A stretch of 64,000 nt of DNA from an uncultured Devosia sp. (GTDB lineage Bacteria; Pseudomonadota; Alphaproteobacteria; Rhizobiales; Devosiaceae). The stretch is from assembly GCF_963517015.1 (NCBI RefSeq), contig NZ_CAUQDV010000004.1, forward strand, positions 69,464-133,463, read 5' to 3'. Positions 1-8,617 of the stretch are shown one piece after another. The translations under genes and the position numbers were made by a program. The notes beneath the pieces were generated by a model, which ran no database searches, had not been told where the DNA came from, and was given only the letters and a program-made list of their open reading frames with translations. Position 1 is the first letter of the stretch; every line of letters starts with the position of its first letter.

Positions 1-1
1 C

Positions 2-421
2 GACAAGGACAAGAGTTTCGTCATCGGCTGGCGCAATGTCGAGATCAACGCCGCTCTGGCTGAACGCGGCTACGACATCGTCGTCTCCCCCGGCCAGCGT
101 TACTATCTCGACATGGCCAATGGCGTCGCCTGGGCCGAACCCGGCGCCGGCTGGGCCGGCTGGTCTGGCCCCCAGGAAACCTACGAATTCGAAGCCCGCG
201 CCGGTTTCTCCGATAACGGCCTCGAGCACCTCCTGGGCATCCAGGCCTGCATCTGGAGCGAATCCATGACTGACCGCGCCATCTTCGACCGCCTGGTATT
301 CCCCAGGCTCTCCGCCATCGCCGAAGCCGGCTGGACCCTGCCAGAACGCAAGAGCTACGACAGGTTCAAGGCTCTCGTGGGGACCATGCCGATCATGTAC
401 GGAAATTGGGCTGCTGAGTAA
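2..421 (+). CDS. beta-N-acetylhexosaminidase (GH20), 3' part only
   Basis: The frame is open at the left edge, so only the last 139 codons are present. They match the C-terminal half of the TIM barrel of family 20 glycoside hydrolases: SPGQRYYLDMA near the start of the fragment, a Trp-rich stretch, then QACIWSE and FPRLSAIAEAGWT. In this family those Trp and Glu residues line the sugar pocket. The enzyme removes terminal N-acetylglucosamine or N-acetylgalactosamine from oligosaccharides such as chitin or peptidoglycan fragments. N-terminal domains, signal peptide and operon context lie outside the window, so location and substrate cannot be judged. A family A palindromic element follows the stop at once. 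Confidence 0.85.
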   Translation, partial: DKDKSFVIGWRNVEINAALAERGYDIVVSPGQRYYLDMANGVAWAEPGAGWAGWSGPQETYEFEARAGFSDNGLEHLLGIQACIWSESMTDRAIFDRLVFPRLSAIAEAGWTLPERKSYDRFKALVGTMPIMYGNWAAE

Positions 422-428
422 GGAAGAA

Positions 429-546
429 TACCCCCACCTATCCTCCCCCTGAAAAGGGGGAGGGACTAGATCGAGTTTGGGGCACCATCCCGCCAATACC
501 ACCGCGCGGTCCCTCCCCCTATCAGGGGGAGGCTAGAAGGGGGTAC
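429..546. repeat. Palindromic element, family A, copy 1
   Basis: A 118-bp intergenic element between convergent genes. Outer arms TACCCCCACCTA and its near-complement (TAGAAGGGGGTAC) bracket two inner hairpins, CCTCCCCCTGAAAAGGGGGAGG and a second with loop TATC. About 45 bp of unique sequence lies between the hairpins. The same architecture recurs at 21263-21380, 37570-37688 and 59606-59722. The outer arms could pair, giving a cruciform or a long RNA hairpin. It could end transcription from both sides here, but the lack of a T-run makes that only a possibility. Confidence 0.9.
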
Positions 547-567
547 CCGCCAAGACTCCGCCTTCGC

Positions 568-2025
568 CTAACCGAACGCATCCTCCACCATCGGCCAGAT
601 ATCCCGCCGCGCCTTGCGATAATCCGTCTCCGCAGGCTTGTTCGGATAAGGCTTTCCCGCCGAGCAATAGACGATCTCCGACGCGATCTTGGAAAAGCTG
701 TCGTAGAAATGGTTGGTCGATTTGATCAGCAGGATCTTCCGCGACTTCGGATCGATCCCCATCACAGAAAACAATGACGGATCAAAGCTTTGCGCCCGCG
801 TCGAGTTGAGGATCACGTCGATCCCGTCAAACGATATCCATGCCGCGTCGCCGAACGGCGCAAAGCTCTCGCCGAACCGCATCTGGGCATCACGCTGGAT
901 TCGATTGACGGTGACATATCGGTCCAAAGGGTTACCGGTATGCGGCGCAGATTTGGCACCGAACCGCAGTGGGATGACAGCGCCTTCGCCGGCCGCCATG
1001 CAGATCTGCACCGCGATCGGATCCCAGATCGTCCCCACCGCCACATCCGTCGCCCCGCGCGCGATCAACTCGGCGAGGATCACCGTCGCATCCCCCGCCG
1101 TGCCGCCGCCCGGATTGTCCCACACATCGGCGATCACCACCGGACCGGCACTGGCCGCCATCGCTGTCGCAACCGCCTGCTTCTCATCCACCTGCGCCAC
1201 CATGAAGGTCCCGCGCAGCGCATAAAGCTCGCGCCCCAGCTTCTCGGCCAGCGCTTGCCCCAGTGCCGCATCGCCATCGGTCACGGCAACCACCTTGGTT
1301 CCCATCTCCGGCACATCGCCCGCCATGAAACCATGCACCACCGACAGCGACAGCAGGCCCGGCGTCGCTGTCTCCAGCGCCATCATCCGGTCGACAAAGC
1401 CGCGCATAGGCTCCTTGCTGGTCGGAAATACATCGATCATCCGGCAATCGAACACCGACATCACCGGGTCGATCTCCTGCCGTAGTGCTCGCACGGCAAT
1501 GTCCCACAGGTCACGCGCCCGATCGACAAAGTCGATATGGGGAAATTCCTTGAAATAGACGAAGAAGTCCGCCGCGGCTGCCCGCTCCCGGGTCAGGTGC
1601 GAATGCGGATCGAGCTCGGCACAGACCAGCACCTCCGGCCCCACAATCTCGCGCACACGACTAAGCAGGTCACCCTCGGGGTCATCATAGCCCTGCGCCA
1701 CCATCGCCCCGTGCAGCCCCAGCACCACGCCATCCACCGGCAGCGCCGCCCGCAACTGGGCCAAAATTTCGTCCCGCATTTCCTCATAGGTCGTCCGCGC
1801 CACCAGTCCCGCCGGATCGGCCCAGCTCGCACTGCCCTCGATCAGCGTCCAGCCTTCTCGCGCGCAGACTTCACGGCCGACCGTGATCGGCGCGGTGCAC
1901 AATGTCGGTGTCACGGGGTGCTCGCCGGGCTTCGCATAAAGCGACGCCTCGAAGGCGCGCTTGTCCACGGCGATGGGCGAAAACGTATTGGTCTCGGTGG
2001 CGAAGGCGGCGGTGAAGACTCGCAC
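568..2025 (-). CDS. M81 family metallopeptidase (MlrC / microcystinase C-like)
   Basis: About 485 residues, the usual length for the MlrC family. The N terminus RVFTAAFATETNTFSP is the family signature. LGLHGAMVAQG and ELDPHSHLT follow at roughly residues 100-150, and the Asp and His residues of the second are the likely zinc ligands. DVWDNPGGGTAGDATVIL marks the C-terminal domain. MlrC cleaves linear peptides in microcystin breakdown, but most family members have unknown substrates. I chose the GTG at 2025 because it starts directly at the conserved N terminus; the ATG at 2097 would add 24 unconserved residues. The gene is divergent from the RidA/SDR/PLP-enzyme operon and probably belongs to the same pathway. 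Confidence 0.85.
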   Translation of the reverse strand: MRVFTAAFATETNTFSPIAVDKRAFEASLYAKPGEHPVTPTLCTAPITVGREVCAREGWTLIEGSASWADPAGLVARTTYEEMRDEILAQLRAALPVDGVVLGLHGAMVAQGYDDPEGDLLSRVREIVGPEVLVCAELDPHSHLTRERAAAADFFVYFKEFPHIDFVDRARDLWDIAVRALRQEIDPVMSVFDCRMIDVFPTSKEPMRGFVDRMMALETATPGLLSLSVVHGFMAGDVPEMGTKVVAVTDGDAALGQALAEKLGRELYALRGTFMVAQVDEKQAVATAMAASAGPVVIADVWDNPGGGTAGDATVILAELIARGATDVAVGTIWDPIAVQICMAAGEGAVIPLRFGAKSAPHTGNPLDRYVTVNRIQRDAQMRFGESFAPFGDAAWISFDGIDVILNSTRAQSFDPSLFSVMGIDPKSRKILLIKSTNHFYDSFSKIASEIVYCSAGKPYPNKPAETDYRKARRDIWPMVEDAFG

Positions 2026-2217
2026 GAAGCAAACTCGCAGCACGTTGCAAGAAGACGTCCAGCATGCTGCAATTGCATGCTGCCGCCACGCTAGCACAGG
2101 CGTTGTGGGTCAATCACGTAAGAAATTTACATTTTGGCCGCTGATTTTCCCATTGGAACGGCAGATTTCCGCGCTAGAGTGCTGAATGACGAAATTCAGT
2201 TTCAAAAGGAGCGAAAA

Positions 2218-2604
2218 ATGCCCATCAAACGCTATGGTGCCGAAAAATCCGGCGCCGGTGGTCAGAACCTCCCCTTCGCCCGCGCCGTCGAGGCCGGCGG
2301 CTTCCTCTTCGTTTCCGGTCAGGTGGCCATGAAGGATGGCGAGATCATCAATGGCGGCATTGTCGACCAGACCCACCTGACCATCAGAAATCTCATCGCC
2401 ATTCTTGAAGAGGCCGGCTACGGCCTCGAGCATGTCGTCCGCTGTGGTGTCTGGCTCGATGACCCGCGCGACTTCTGGAGCTTCAACGCCGTCTACAAGA
2501 GCTACTTCGGCGAAAATCCCCCCGCCCGCGCCGCCGTCCAGAGCCATATGATGGTCGACTGCAAGGTCGAAATCGAATGCGTCGCCTATAAGGATCCCGC
2601 ATGA
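2218..2604 (+). CDS. RidA family (YjgF/UK114) protein
   Basis: A 128-residue protein with the RidA fold signature: FARAVEAGGFLFVSGQVA near the N terminus, VVRCGVWLDDPRDF in the middle, and a C terminus NPPARAAVQSHMMVDCKVEIECVAY holding the conserved Arg that contacts the carboxylate of the imine substrate. Family members hydrolyse reactive 2-aminoacrylate-type enamines and imines, often those made by PLP enzymes. The start at 2218 has a clear AAAAGGAG site. The gene overlaps the SDR gene by 4 bp (ATGA) and lies two genes upstream of a PLP enzyme, which suggests it clears an imine intermediate of that pathway. Confidence 0.92.
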   Translation: MPIKRYGAEKSGAGGQNLPFARAVEAGGFLFVSGQVAMKDGEIINGGIVDQTHLTIRNLIAILEEAGYGLEHVVRCGVWLDDPRDFWSFNAVYKSYFGENPPARAAVQSHMMVDCKVEIECVAYKDPA

Positions 2605-3374
2605 CACAGCCCTTCCGCCTCGATGGCAAAACCGTGCTGATTTCCGGTGCCGGCGGCGGCATCGGCCAGTCCATGGTCGCAGCTTTTATCGAGGCGGGGG
2701 CGAAGGTTATCGGCGCTGACCGCGACGCCACACTGCTTGAAAATCTCGATCTGTCGGGCACTCTGATCTTCGACCAGGCCGATCCAAAATCCACCCGCAA
2801 GGCGATCGAGGCCCATCTCGAAACCTACGGCGCGCCCGATGCCGTGGTCTCCAACGCCGGCTTTACCCGCGCAGAACATCTCGGCCAGCTCGATGACGAC
2901 ATCTGGGCCAGCGAACTCGCCATCAATCTCAATGGCGCCTATGCCATGACCGATCCGATCGTCGCCGCCATGGCCGCGCGGGGCAGGGGGAGCGTGGTTT
3001 TCATTTCCTCGGTCAACGCCCTGTCGCACTTCGGAAATCCCGCCTATTCCGCCGCCAAGGCTGGGCTCGTCGCCTATGCCAAATCCATTGCCGTCGAGCG
3101 CGGCGGCGAGGGCGTCCGCGCCAATGTCATCGCCCCCGGCTCGGTCCGCACGCCCGCCTGGGACCATCGGCTCGCGGCTGATCCGACGCTGCTCGACAAT
3201 GTCCTGCCGCACTATCCGCTCGGCCGCATGGTCTCGCCCATGGAAGTGGCTCATGCCGCTGTGTTTTTCTGCTCCGACGCCGCCTCGGGCATCACCGGCA
3301 CTGTACTGCCCGTCGATGCCGGGCTGACCGCGGGCAATCTCCGTTTCGTCGATGAAGTCCTGAGGGGCAAATGA
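2601..3374 (+). CDS. SDR family NAD(P)-dependent oxidoreductase
   Basis: A classical short-chain dehydrogenase of 257 residues. The cofactor loop GAGGGIGQS is near residue 16, the NAG segment (SNAGFTRAEHL) near 85, the catalytic Ser in FISSVNALSHFG near 138, and the Tyr/Lys pair in YSAAKAGLVAYAK near 150. An APGSVRTP loop and a C-terminal GITGTVLPVDAG complete the family pattern. It oxidises or reduces an alcohol/ketone; substrate unknown. It is translationally coupled to RidA (ATGA overlap) and to the PLP enzyme downstream (ATGA overlap), so the three are made together. Confidence 0.9.
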   Translation: MTQPFRLDGKTVLISGAGGGIGQSMVAAFIEAGAKVIGADRDATLLENLDLSGTLIFDQADPKSTRKAIEAHLETYGAPDAVVSNAGFTRAEHLGQLDDDIWASELAINLNGAYAMTDPIVAAMAARGRGSVVFISSVNALSHFGNPAYSAAKAGLVAYAKSIAVERGGEGVRANVIAPGSVRTPAWDHRLAADPTLLDNVLPHYPLGRMVSPMEVAHAAVFFCSDAASGITGTVLPVDAGLTAGNLRFVDEVLRGK

Positions 3375-4432
3375 CCGATTTTTCAGAACTCGACACGCCC
3401 GCCGTCCTGATCGACATCGACCGCGTCACCAAAAATCTTGAGCGCGCCCAGGACTATGCCGATGCGCATGGGCTCAAGCTCCGCCCCCATATCAAGACTC
3501 ACAAGCTGCCGCGTTTCGCGCGACAGGCCATGGACCTCGGCGCCGTCGGTATCACCGTGCAAAAGCTGGGCGAAGCCGAAGTCTTCGCCGATGCCGGGAT
3601 CACTGAAATCTTCCTGCCCTACAATATCATCGGCCCCGCCAAGCTCGCCCGTCTCAAGGCCCTGCACGACCGGGTGAACATCACCGTCACCGCCGACAGC
3701 GCCGAAACCGTCGAAGGCCTGTCCCGCACCTTTGCCGATAGCCCTAATCCCCTGACAGTGCTGGTCGAATGCGACACCGGCATGGGCCGCTGCGGCGTTC
3801 AAAGTCCGGCCGATGCCCTCGCCCTGGCCGAAAAGATCAGCAACTCCCCCGGCCTGACCTTTGGCGGGTTGATGACCTATCCTGCGGCCGGACAGGTGGA
3901 ATCCAACGCCGCCTGGCTCGCCGCCGCCAAGCTCGCCTTGAGCGGCGCCGGCCTTGCCCCCGCGATCATCTCCAACGGTGGCACGCCCGACCTGTGGCAG
4001 GCCCATCAGGTCACCGCCGCCACCGAACACCGCCCCGGCACCTATATCTATATGGACCGTTTCCAGGTCGCGAAAGGCGTCGGCGCCTTCGACGATTGCG
4101 CCCTGACCGTGCTCGCCACCGTCGTCAGCCGCCCCACCGAAAACCGCGCCATCATCGACGCCGGCTCGAAAGCGCTGACCAGCGATACGCTGGGCATGAC
4201 CGGCTTTGGCCTCATTGAAGCCTATCCCGAGGCCGTCATCACCGGCCTCAGCGAAGAGCATGGCACGATCGACCTGACCAATTGCGTAGAAAAACCCCGG
4301 ATCGGCGACAAGCTCCGCATCATTCCCAACCACGCCTGCGTGGTGAGCAATCTGTTCGACCAGGTGACGCTGATTGCCAACGGCGCCGTGGTCGAGACCG
4401 TGGAGGTTGCCGCCCGCGGCCGGGTCGACTGA
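3371..4432 (+). CDS. DSD1 / D-threonine aldolase-like PLP enzyme (alanine racemase fold)
   Basis: A 353-residue protein beginning with LDTPAVLIDIDRVTKNL and carrying RPHIKTHK, where Lys42 is the expected PLP Schiff-base residue of fold-type III enzymes. Later motifs are VECDTGMGRCGV, ISNGGTPDLWQ, HRPGTYIYMD and a C-terminal IIPNHACVVSNLFD, whose His and Cys are the usual metal-binding pair in D-threonine aldolase and D-serine dehydratase relatives. The enzyme probably cleaves or dehydrates a beta-hydroxy-D-amino acid. Dehydration gives an enamine, which fits the RidA partner; aldol cleavage gives glycine and an aldehyde, which would fit the SDR. The sequence does not decide between them. Confidence 0.85.
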   Translation: MTDFSELDTPAVLIDIDRVTKNLERAQDYADAHGLKLRPHIKTHKLPRFARQAMDLGAVGITVQKLGEAEVFADAGITEIFLPYNIIGPAKLARLKALHDRVNITVTADSAETVEGLSRTFADSPNPLTVLVECDTGMGRCGVQSPADALALAEKISNSPGLTFGGLMTYPAAGQVESNAAWLAAAKLALSGAGLAPAIISNGGTPDLWQAHQVTAATEHRPGTYIYMDRFQVAKGVGAFDDCALTVLATVVSRPTENRAIIDAGSKALTSDTLGMTGFGLIEAYPEAVITGLSEEHGTIDLTNCVEKPRIGDKLRIIPNHACVVSNLFDQVTLIANGAVVETVEVAARGRVD

Positions 4433-4989
4433 TGACCCTGCCGCCCACCTTCTTCGCCCGCCCCGCCGCAGAAGTCGCTCATGATCTGATCGGCACAACC
4501 CTTCTGGTCGAGGGCGTGGGTGGCCCGCTGGTCGAGGTGGAGGCCTACGACACGGCCGATCCGGCCTCGCATAGTTTCAACGGCCCGACGCCGCGCAATG
4601 CGGCTATGTTCGGCGCGCCCGGCCACGCCTATGTCTACAGGATCTACGGCATCCACTGGTGCCTCAACTTCGTCTGCGAACCCGGCAGTGCCGTACTGAT
4701 CCGCGCGCTTGAGCCCTCGCATGGCCTGCCCGAAATGCAGGCGCGCCGCGGTGGCATGGCTGAACGCCAGCTCTGCTCGGGCCCCGGCAAGCTTTGCCAG
4801 GCGCTGGGCGTCACCATCGCGCACAACACACTGCCGCTCGACGCGCCACCTTTCGACCTGCTCCCCGCCGAACAAAGCCACGATGTCGCCACCGGCCCGC
4901 GCATCGGCATTACCAAAGGCGTCGAGACACCCTGGCGCTTCGTTCGCCGCGGTTCGCCCTTCCTGAGCAAGCCCATGCGAGAAGCGTGA
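4432..4989 (+). CDS. 3-methyladenine DNA glycosylase (MPG/AAG family)
   Basis: A 185-residue protein starting at the ATG at 4432, which shares one base with the previous stop (TGATG). Family landmarks: FFARPAAEVAHDLIG at the N terminus, VEVEAYDTADPASHSFNGPT (catalytic Glu in the VEVEAY motif), FGAPGHAYVYRIYGIH, CSGPGKLCQALGV and GPRIGIT. The enzyme excises alkylated purines as the first step of base excision repair. It has nothing obvious to do with the metabolic genes before it and may simply be co-transcribed. A longer reading frame upstream lies inside the previous gene and is not a credible N terminus. Confidence 0.92.
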   Translation: MTLPPTFFARPAAEVAHDLIGTTLLVEGVGGPLVEVEAYDTADPASHSFNGPTPRNAAMFGAPGHAYVYRIYGIHWCLNFVCEPGSAVLIRALEPSHGLPEMQARRGGMAERQLCSGPGKLCQALGVTIAHNTLPLDAPPFDLLPAEQSHDVATGPRIGITKGVETPWRFVRRGSPFLSKPMREA

Positions 4990-5212
4990 CGGAACCATCT
5001 CCCAAGGCAAGGATTGGCTCGGATAGAGACCTGCGCGCGTCAACCGGACGCGGCGGCAGAGGGAACAGGGTGGTTTTTCCGGTTTCCCGCCCCGGCCAAC
5101 GAAACGGCAGCCGAGCCCTTATCCCGCCCGCGCGGGTCTCGTCCGAACTGCCGCCAATGGCGAACGAGCACGCGCACGAGTGCTTGACGTCTGGCACGGA
5201 CAAGGCTCTTTT

Positions 5213-5238
5213 CCTCAAATGCTTTAAGCCATTTGAGG
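5213..5238 (+). promoter_or_regulatory. Inverted repeat covering the ribosome binding site of the next gene
   Basis: CCTCAAATG and CATTTGAGG form a perfect 9-bp inverted repeat around an 8-base loop. The right arm ends in GAGG, the only plausible Shine-Dalgarno sequence for the ATG at 5246 (7-base spacing). In RNA the hairpin would hide the ribosome binding site; in DNA it could be an operator. There is no T-run, so it is not an ordinary terminator. Confidence 0.55.
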
Positions 5239-5245
5239 ACCACAG

Positions 5246-5575
5246 ATGTCCAATGCCCTGAAATACCGGCTCGGCGGTCTGCTGACCATCGTCATCGGCC
5301 TCGTCGTTGGCTGGTTCACCATCTTCATGCAGTTGCGCGCGGCCTATTCCGGCGAACTCGATATCACCTATGAACTGCGCCCCTTCCTCATCGTGCCCTT
5401 CTGCCTGGTCTTCGGCCTGATTTTTGTCTTTGCCGGTGATCGCTGGGAGTATCGAACCCCCGACCACGAGAACCTCACCCCCTCCGGCTGGGTCGCCTTC
5501 GCAGTGGTTGCCGTCCTGACCCTGGCTGGCTTCTTCTGGTTTCAATCCCAGTTCGCCGCGCTGGGCTATCGCTAA
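5246..5575 (+). CDS. Small integral membrane protein of unknown function
   Basis: A 109-residue protein with three predicted membrane segments: about residues 9-30 (LGGLLTIVIGLVVGWFTIF), 49-66 (FLIVPFCLVFGLIFVFAG) and 82-100 (GWVAFAVVAVLTLAGFFWF). A short polar loop EYRTPDHENLTP lies between the second and third. I do not recognise a named family. The gene stands alone between the DNA glycosylase and recQ, with a hairpin over its ribosome binding site. Confidence 0.75.
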   Translation: MSNALKYRLGGLLTIVIGLVVGWFTIFMQLRAAYSGELDITYELRPFLIVPFCLVFGLIFVFAGDRWEYRTPDHENLTPSGWVAFAVVAVLTLAGFFWFQSQFAALGYR

Positions 5576-5635
5576 TGGTTCACAAGCGCGAAGCCCGGCT
5601 TGCCTCGACTCCCCACCCATGATTCAAGGATGCCC

Positions 5636-7486
5636 GTGAGCACGCTTGAATCGGCATGGGACCTCTTCACCAGCGGCGCGATGGCCATGCCACGCGACCC
5701 GCATGCCGTGCTGCGCGATGTGTTCGGTCACCAGACCTTCCGCGGGCAGCAGGCCGATGTGGTCGAGCATGTCGTGGGCGGCGGCGATGCGGTAGTGCTC
5801 TTCCCGACTGGCGCCGGCAAGTCCATGTGCTACCAGATCCCGGCCATCTGCCGGAATGGCGTGGGCATTGTCATCTCGCCGCTGATCGCCCTGATGCGCG
5901 ACCAGGTCGAGGCGCTCAAGCAGGCCGGCGTCGAAGCCGCTGCGCTCAATTCCTCGCTCACCCCCGAGGAAAGCTTCGAAGTCCGGCGCAAGCTGCGGGC
6001 AGGGGAGCTCGATCTGCTCTATGTGGCCCCCGAGCGCGTCGCGACTCCCAACTTCGCCAACATGCTGTCGGGCATCGATATTGCGCTGTTCGCCATCGAC
6101 GAGGCGCATTGCGTGTCGCAATGGGGCCACGACTTCCGGCCCGAATATCGCGAGCTGATCCATCTGGTAGAGCTCTTCCCCGGCGTGCCGCGCATCGCGC
6201 TGACCGCCACGGCCGATCCGACCACCCGCGAAGACATCATCGAGCGCCTCGGTCTCGAACAGGCGAAGGTCTTCACCACCAGTTTCGACCGCCCCAATAT
6301 CTCCTATTCCATCGTCGAGCGCGACAAGGCCCGCGACCAGCTCCTGAGCTTCCTTGCCGCACACAAGGGCAGTTCGGGCATCGTCTATTGCCTTTCCCGC
6401 GCCAAGGTCGAGGACACGGCCGACTGGCTTTCCGGCAAGGGTATTCCGGCATTGCCCTATCATGCCGGCCTGCCGCCCGAGACGCGCAGCCGCAATCAGG
6501 ATGCCTTCCTCAAGGACGAAAACATCTGCATGGTCGCGACCGTGGCCTTCGGCATGGGCATCGACAAGCCCGATGTGCGCTACGTCGCCCACATGGACCT
6601 GCCGGCCTCGATCGAGGCCTACTACCAGGAAACCGGCCGCGCCGGTCGCGACGGCCAGCCCGCCGACGCTTGGATGAGCTATGGCATGGCCGATGTGGTG
6701 CAGCGCCGCCGCATGATCGACGAGGGCGGTGCGCCTGACGAGATCAAGCGCGTCGAGCACGCCAAGCTCAATGCCCTACTGGGCGTCTGCGAGACGCCCG
6801 AATGCCGTCGCAAGGCCATTCTCAATCACTTTGGCGAATCCCACGCCGGCAATTGCGGCAATTGCGATACCTGTCGCTCGCCCGTCGAGAGCTGGGACGG
6901 CACCGAGGCTGCCATCAAGGCGCTGGCCGCCATCTATCGCACCGGCATGCGCTTTGGCGCGGCCCATGTCATCGACGTGCTGATGGGCAAGGAGACCGAA
7001 AAGGTCACCCGCTTTGGCCATCAGCATCAAAAGGTTTTCGGTCAGGGCAATGATCTCGATGCCAAGGTCTGGCAATCGGTGATCCGCCAGCTGACCGCCA
7101 TGGGTCTGATCGTCGTCGATCACGCCAATCATGGTGCGCTGACCCTCGCCAAGGGTGCCCATGCCGTGTTCAAGCACGAGCGCCGCGTGACCTTGCGCAA
7201 GGATCGTCCGCGCAAATCCGTGGAAGTGAAGCGTTCGCTGGCCAATGCCGTGGTCGTGCCGGAGCACGCGCGGCCGCTGTTCGATGCCCTGCGCGAAGAG
7301 CGCACGCGGCTCGCCAAGGCCCAGGGCGTGCCGCCCTATGTCATCTTCCACGATACCACGCTCAAGGCCATGGCCCTGGCGCAGCCGCGCCATCCCCATG
7401 ACATGCTGAACCTGCCCGGCGTCGGCCAGGCCAAGCTCGATCGCTATGGCGAGGATTTCCTCGCCGTCGTCAGGAACATGGCATGA
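5636..7486 (+). CDS. recQ: ATP-dependent DNA helicase RecQ
   Basis: About 616 residues. The helicase core has FRGQQ, the P-loop FPTGAGKSMCYQIPA near residue 60, the DEAH box in AIDEAHCVSQWGHDFRPEY, and motif VI in YYQETGRAGRDG. The RecQ-specific zinc domain follows (CRRKAILNHFGE ... CGNCDTC), then the winged helix, and a C-terminal HRDC domain ending LNLPGVGQAKLDRYG. RecQ unwinds forked and recombination intermediates with 3'-5' polarity. The GTG at 5636 has AAGGA five bases upstream; ATG 5630 and TTG 5600 are alternatives. The last codons overlap the next gene by 4 bp. Confidence 0.95.
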   Translation: MSTLESAWDLFTSGAMAMPRDPHAVLRDVFGHQTFRGQQADVVEHVVGGGDAVVLFPTGAGKSMCYQIPAICRNGVGIVISPLIALMRDQVEALKQAGVEAAALNSSLTPEESFEVRRKLRAGELDLLYVAPERVATPNFANMLSGIDIALFAIDEAHCVSQWGHDFRPEYRELIHLVELFPGVPRIALTATADPTTREDIIERLGLEQAKVFTTSFDRPNISYSIVERDKARDQLLSFLAAHKGSSGIVYCLSRAKVEDTADWLSGKGIPALPYHAGLPPETRSRNQDAFLKDENICMVATVAFGMGIDKPDVRYVAHMDLPASIEAYYQETGRAGRDGQPADAWMSYGMADVVQRRRMIDEGGAPDEIKRVEHAKLNALLGVCETPECRRKAILNHFGESHAGNCGNCDTCRSPVESWDGTEAAIKALAAIYRTGMRFGAAHVIDVLMGKETEKVTRFGHQHQKVFGQGNDLDAKVWQSVIRQLTAMGLIVVDHANHGALTLAKGAHAVFKHERRVTLRKDRPRKSVEVKRSLANAVVVPEHARPLFDALREERTRLAKAQGVPPYVIFHDTTLKAMALAQPRHPHDMLNLPGVGQAKLDRYGEDFLAVVRNMA

Positions 7487-8460
7487 CCGACATCGCCAAA
7501 CGCCCGCGCTATGCCGTCATCGACATGGCTCGCGGCATCGCCATCATCGCCATGGCGGCCTACCACCTTTGCTGGGACCTGAGCTATTTCCGCTTCATCG
7601 CGGCCGATGTCGGTTACGACCAGAACTGGGTCATCATCGCCCGAACCATCCTTGCCGCCTTCCTGTTCCTGGTCGGCGTCAGCCTGGTCCTCGGCCATGG
7701 CAATGGCATTCGTTGGAAAAGCTTCTGGCGCCGCTGGATCTTCGTCGTCCTCGGCGCGCTGATCATCACGGCGGCCACTTGGTTCGCCTTCCCCGAGAGC
7801 TTTGTCTATTTCGGCGTGCTCCATGCCATTGCGCTGTTCAGCCTGATGGGTCTGGCCTTTGTGCGCGCGCCGCTCTGGCTGGTCGCCATTGCGGCGCTGG
7901 CCTTCATCCTGCCGGGCTTCTTTTTCGCCGATCCGTTGTTCAACGAAAAGCAATGGTCCTGGTTTGGCTTCTGGGTCGTTCCGCCGCCCACCAATGATCT
8001 TGTCCCGGTCTTTCCCTGGTTCGGCGCCGTGCTGATCGGCATCCTCGCCATGCGGCGGGTCCTCCCCTCCAGCCTTGCCGGCAGGCTTGCCGCCTTCGCC
8101 CCGACCGGCCGGCTGCCGCGCGTTCTGAGCTTTCTGGGTCGCTGGAGCCTGCTGATCTATCTGCTGCACCAGCCGCTCCTGCTGGGAATCGTCTATCCGG
8201 CCGCGCAAATCTTTCAGCCGCAGGTCGCCATGCGCGATCCCGATTTCATGCGCTCCTGCCAGGCAAGCTGCGAAATGGGTGGCACTTCCGCCGAGATGTG
8301 CACCACCTATTGCCAGTGCGGGCTGGAGAGCGTGAAGCAGAACGATCTCTGGACGGCCATCGAGACCGGCGTCATTTCCGAAGCCGATCAGGCGCTGCTC
8401 GATCAGCAGAACCGCATCTGTTCGGCCGTCATCTATCCCGAGCTCAACGCTGCGCCTTGA
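7483..8460 (+). CDS. DUF1624 / heparan-alpha-glucosaminide N-acetyltransferase-like membrane protein
   Basis: A 325-residue polytopic protein. The N-terminal DMARGIAIIAMAAYHLCWDLSYF is the DUF1624 signature, with the His thought to act in acyl transfer to a sugar. About seven hydrophobic segments follow up to roughly residue 245, including the conserved RWSLLIYLLHQPLLLG helix. The remaining 75 residues are soluble and rich in Cys (CQASCEMGG then CTTYCQCG), an unusual tail that may bind a metal or form disulfides. The gene is coupled to recQ by an ATGA overlap. Substrate and acyl donor are unknown. Confidence 0.82.
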   Translation: MTDIAKRPRYAVIDMARGIAIIAMAAYHLCWDLSYFRFIAADVGYDQNWVIIARTILAAFLFLVGVSLVLGHGNGIRWKSFWRRWIFVVLGALIITAATWFAFPESFVYFGVLHAIALFSLMGLAFVRAPLWLVAIAALAFILPGFFFADPLFNEKQWSWFGFWVVPPPTNDLVPVFPWFGAVLIGILAMRRVLPSSLAGRLAAFAPTGRLPRVLSFLGRWSLLIYLLHQPLLLGIVYPAAQIFQPQVAMRDPDFMRSCQASCEMGGTSAEMCTTYCQCGLESVKQNDLWTAIETGVISEADQALLDQQNRICSAVIYPELNAAP

Positions 8461-8617
8461 TCCGGCCATTTCCTTGCGCTTTTTGCGTAAATTCGGTCTT
8501 GAATGGTAGCGCGAATGGGCGTTGATTGTTTGGGCGAGTTGATTTGTCCGAACTCCCGGCCGCCGCCCATCTGCTGCCCGTTCGGACCCACACACATATT
8601 GAAGTCTGGATTCTTCC

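Noticed and set aside
429..546. CRISPR array
   Set aside because: The family A hairpins are single units tens of kilobases apart, with no regular spacers and no cas genes.
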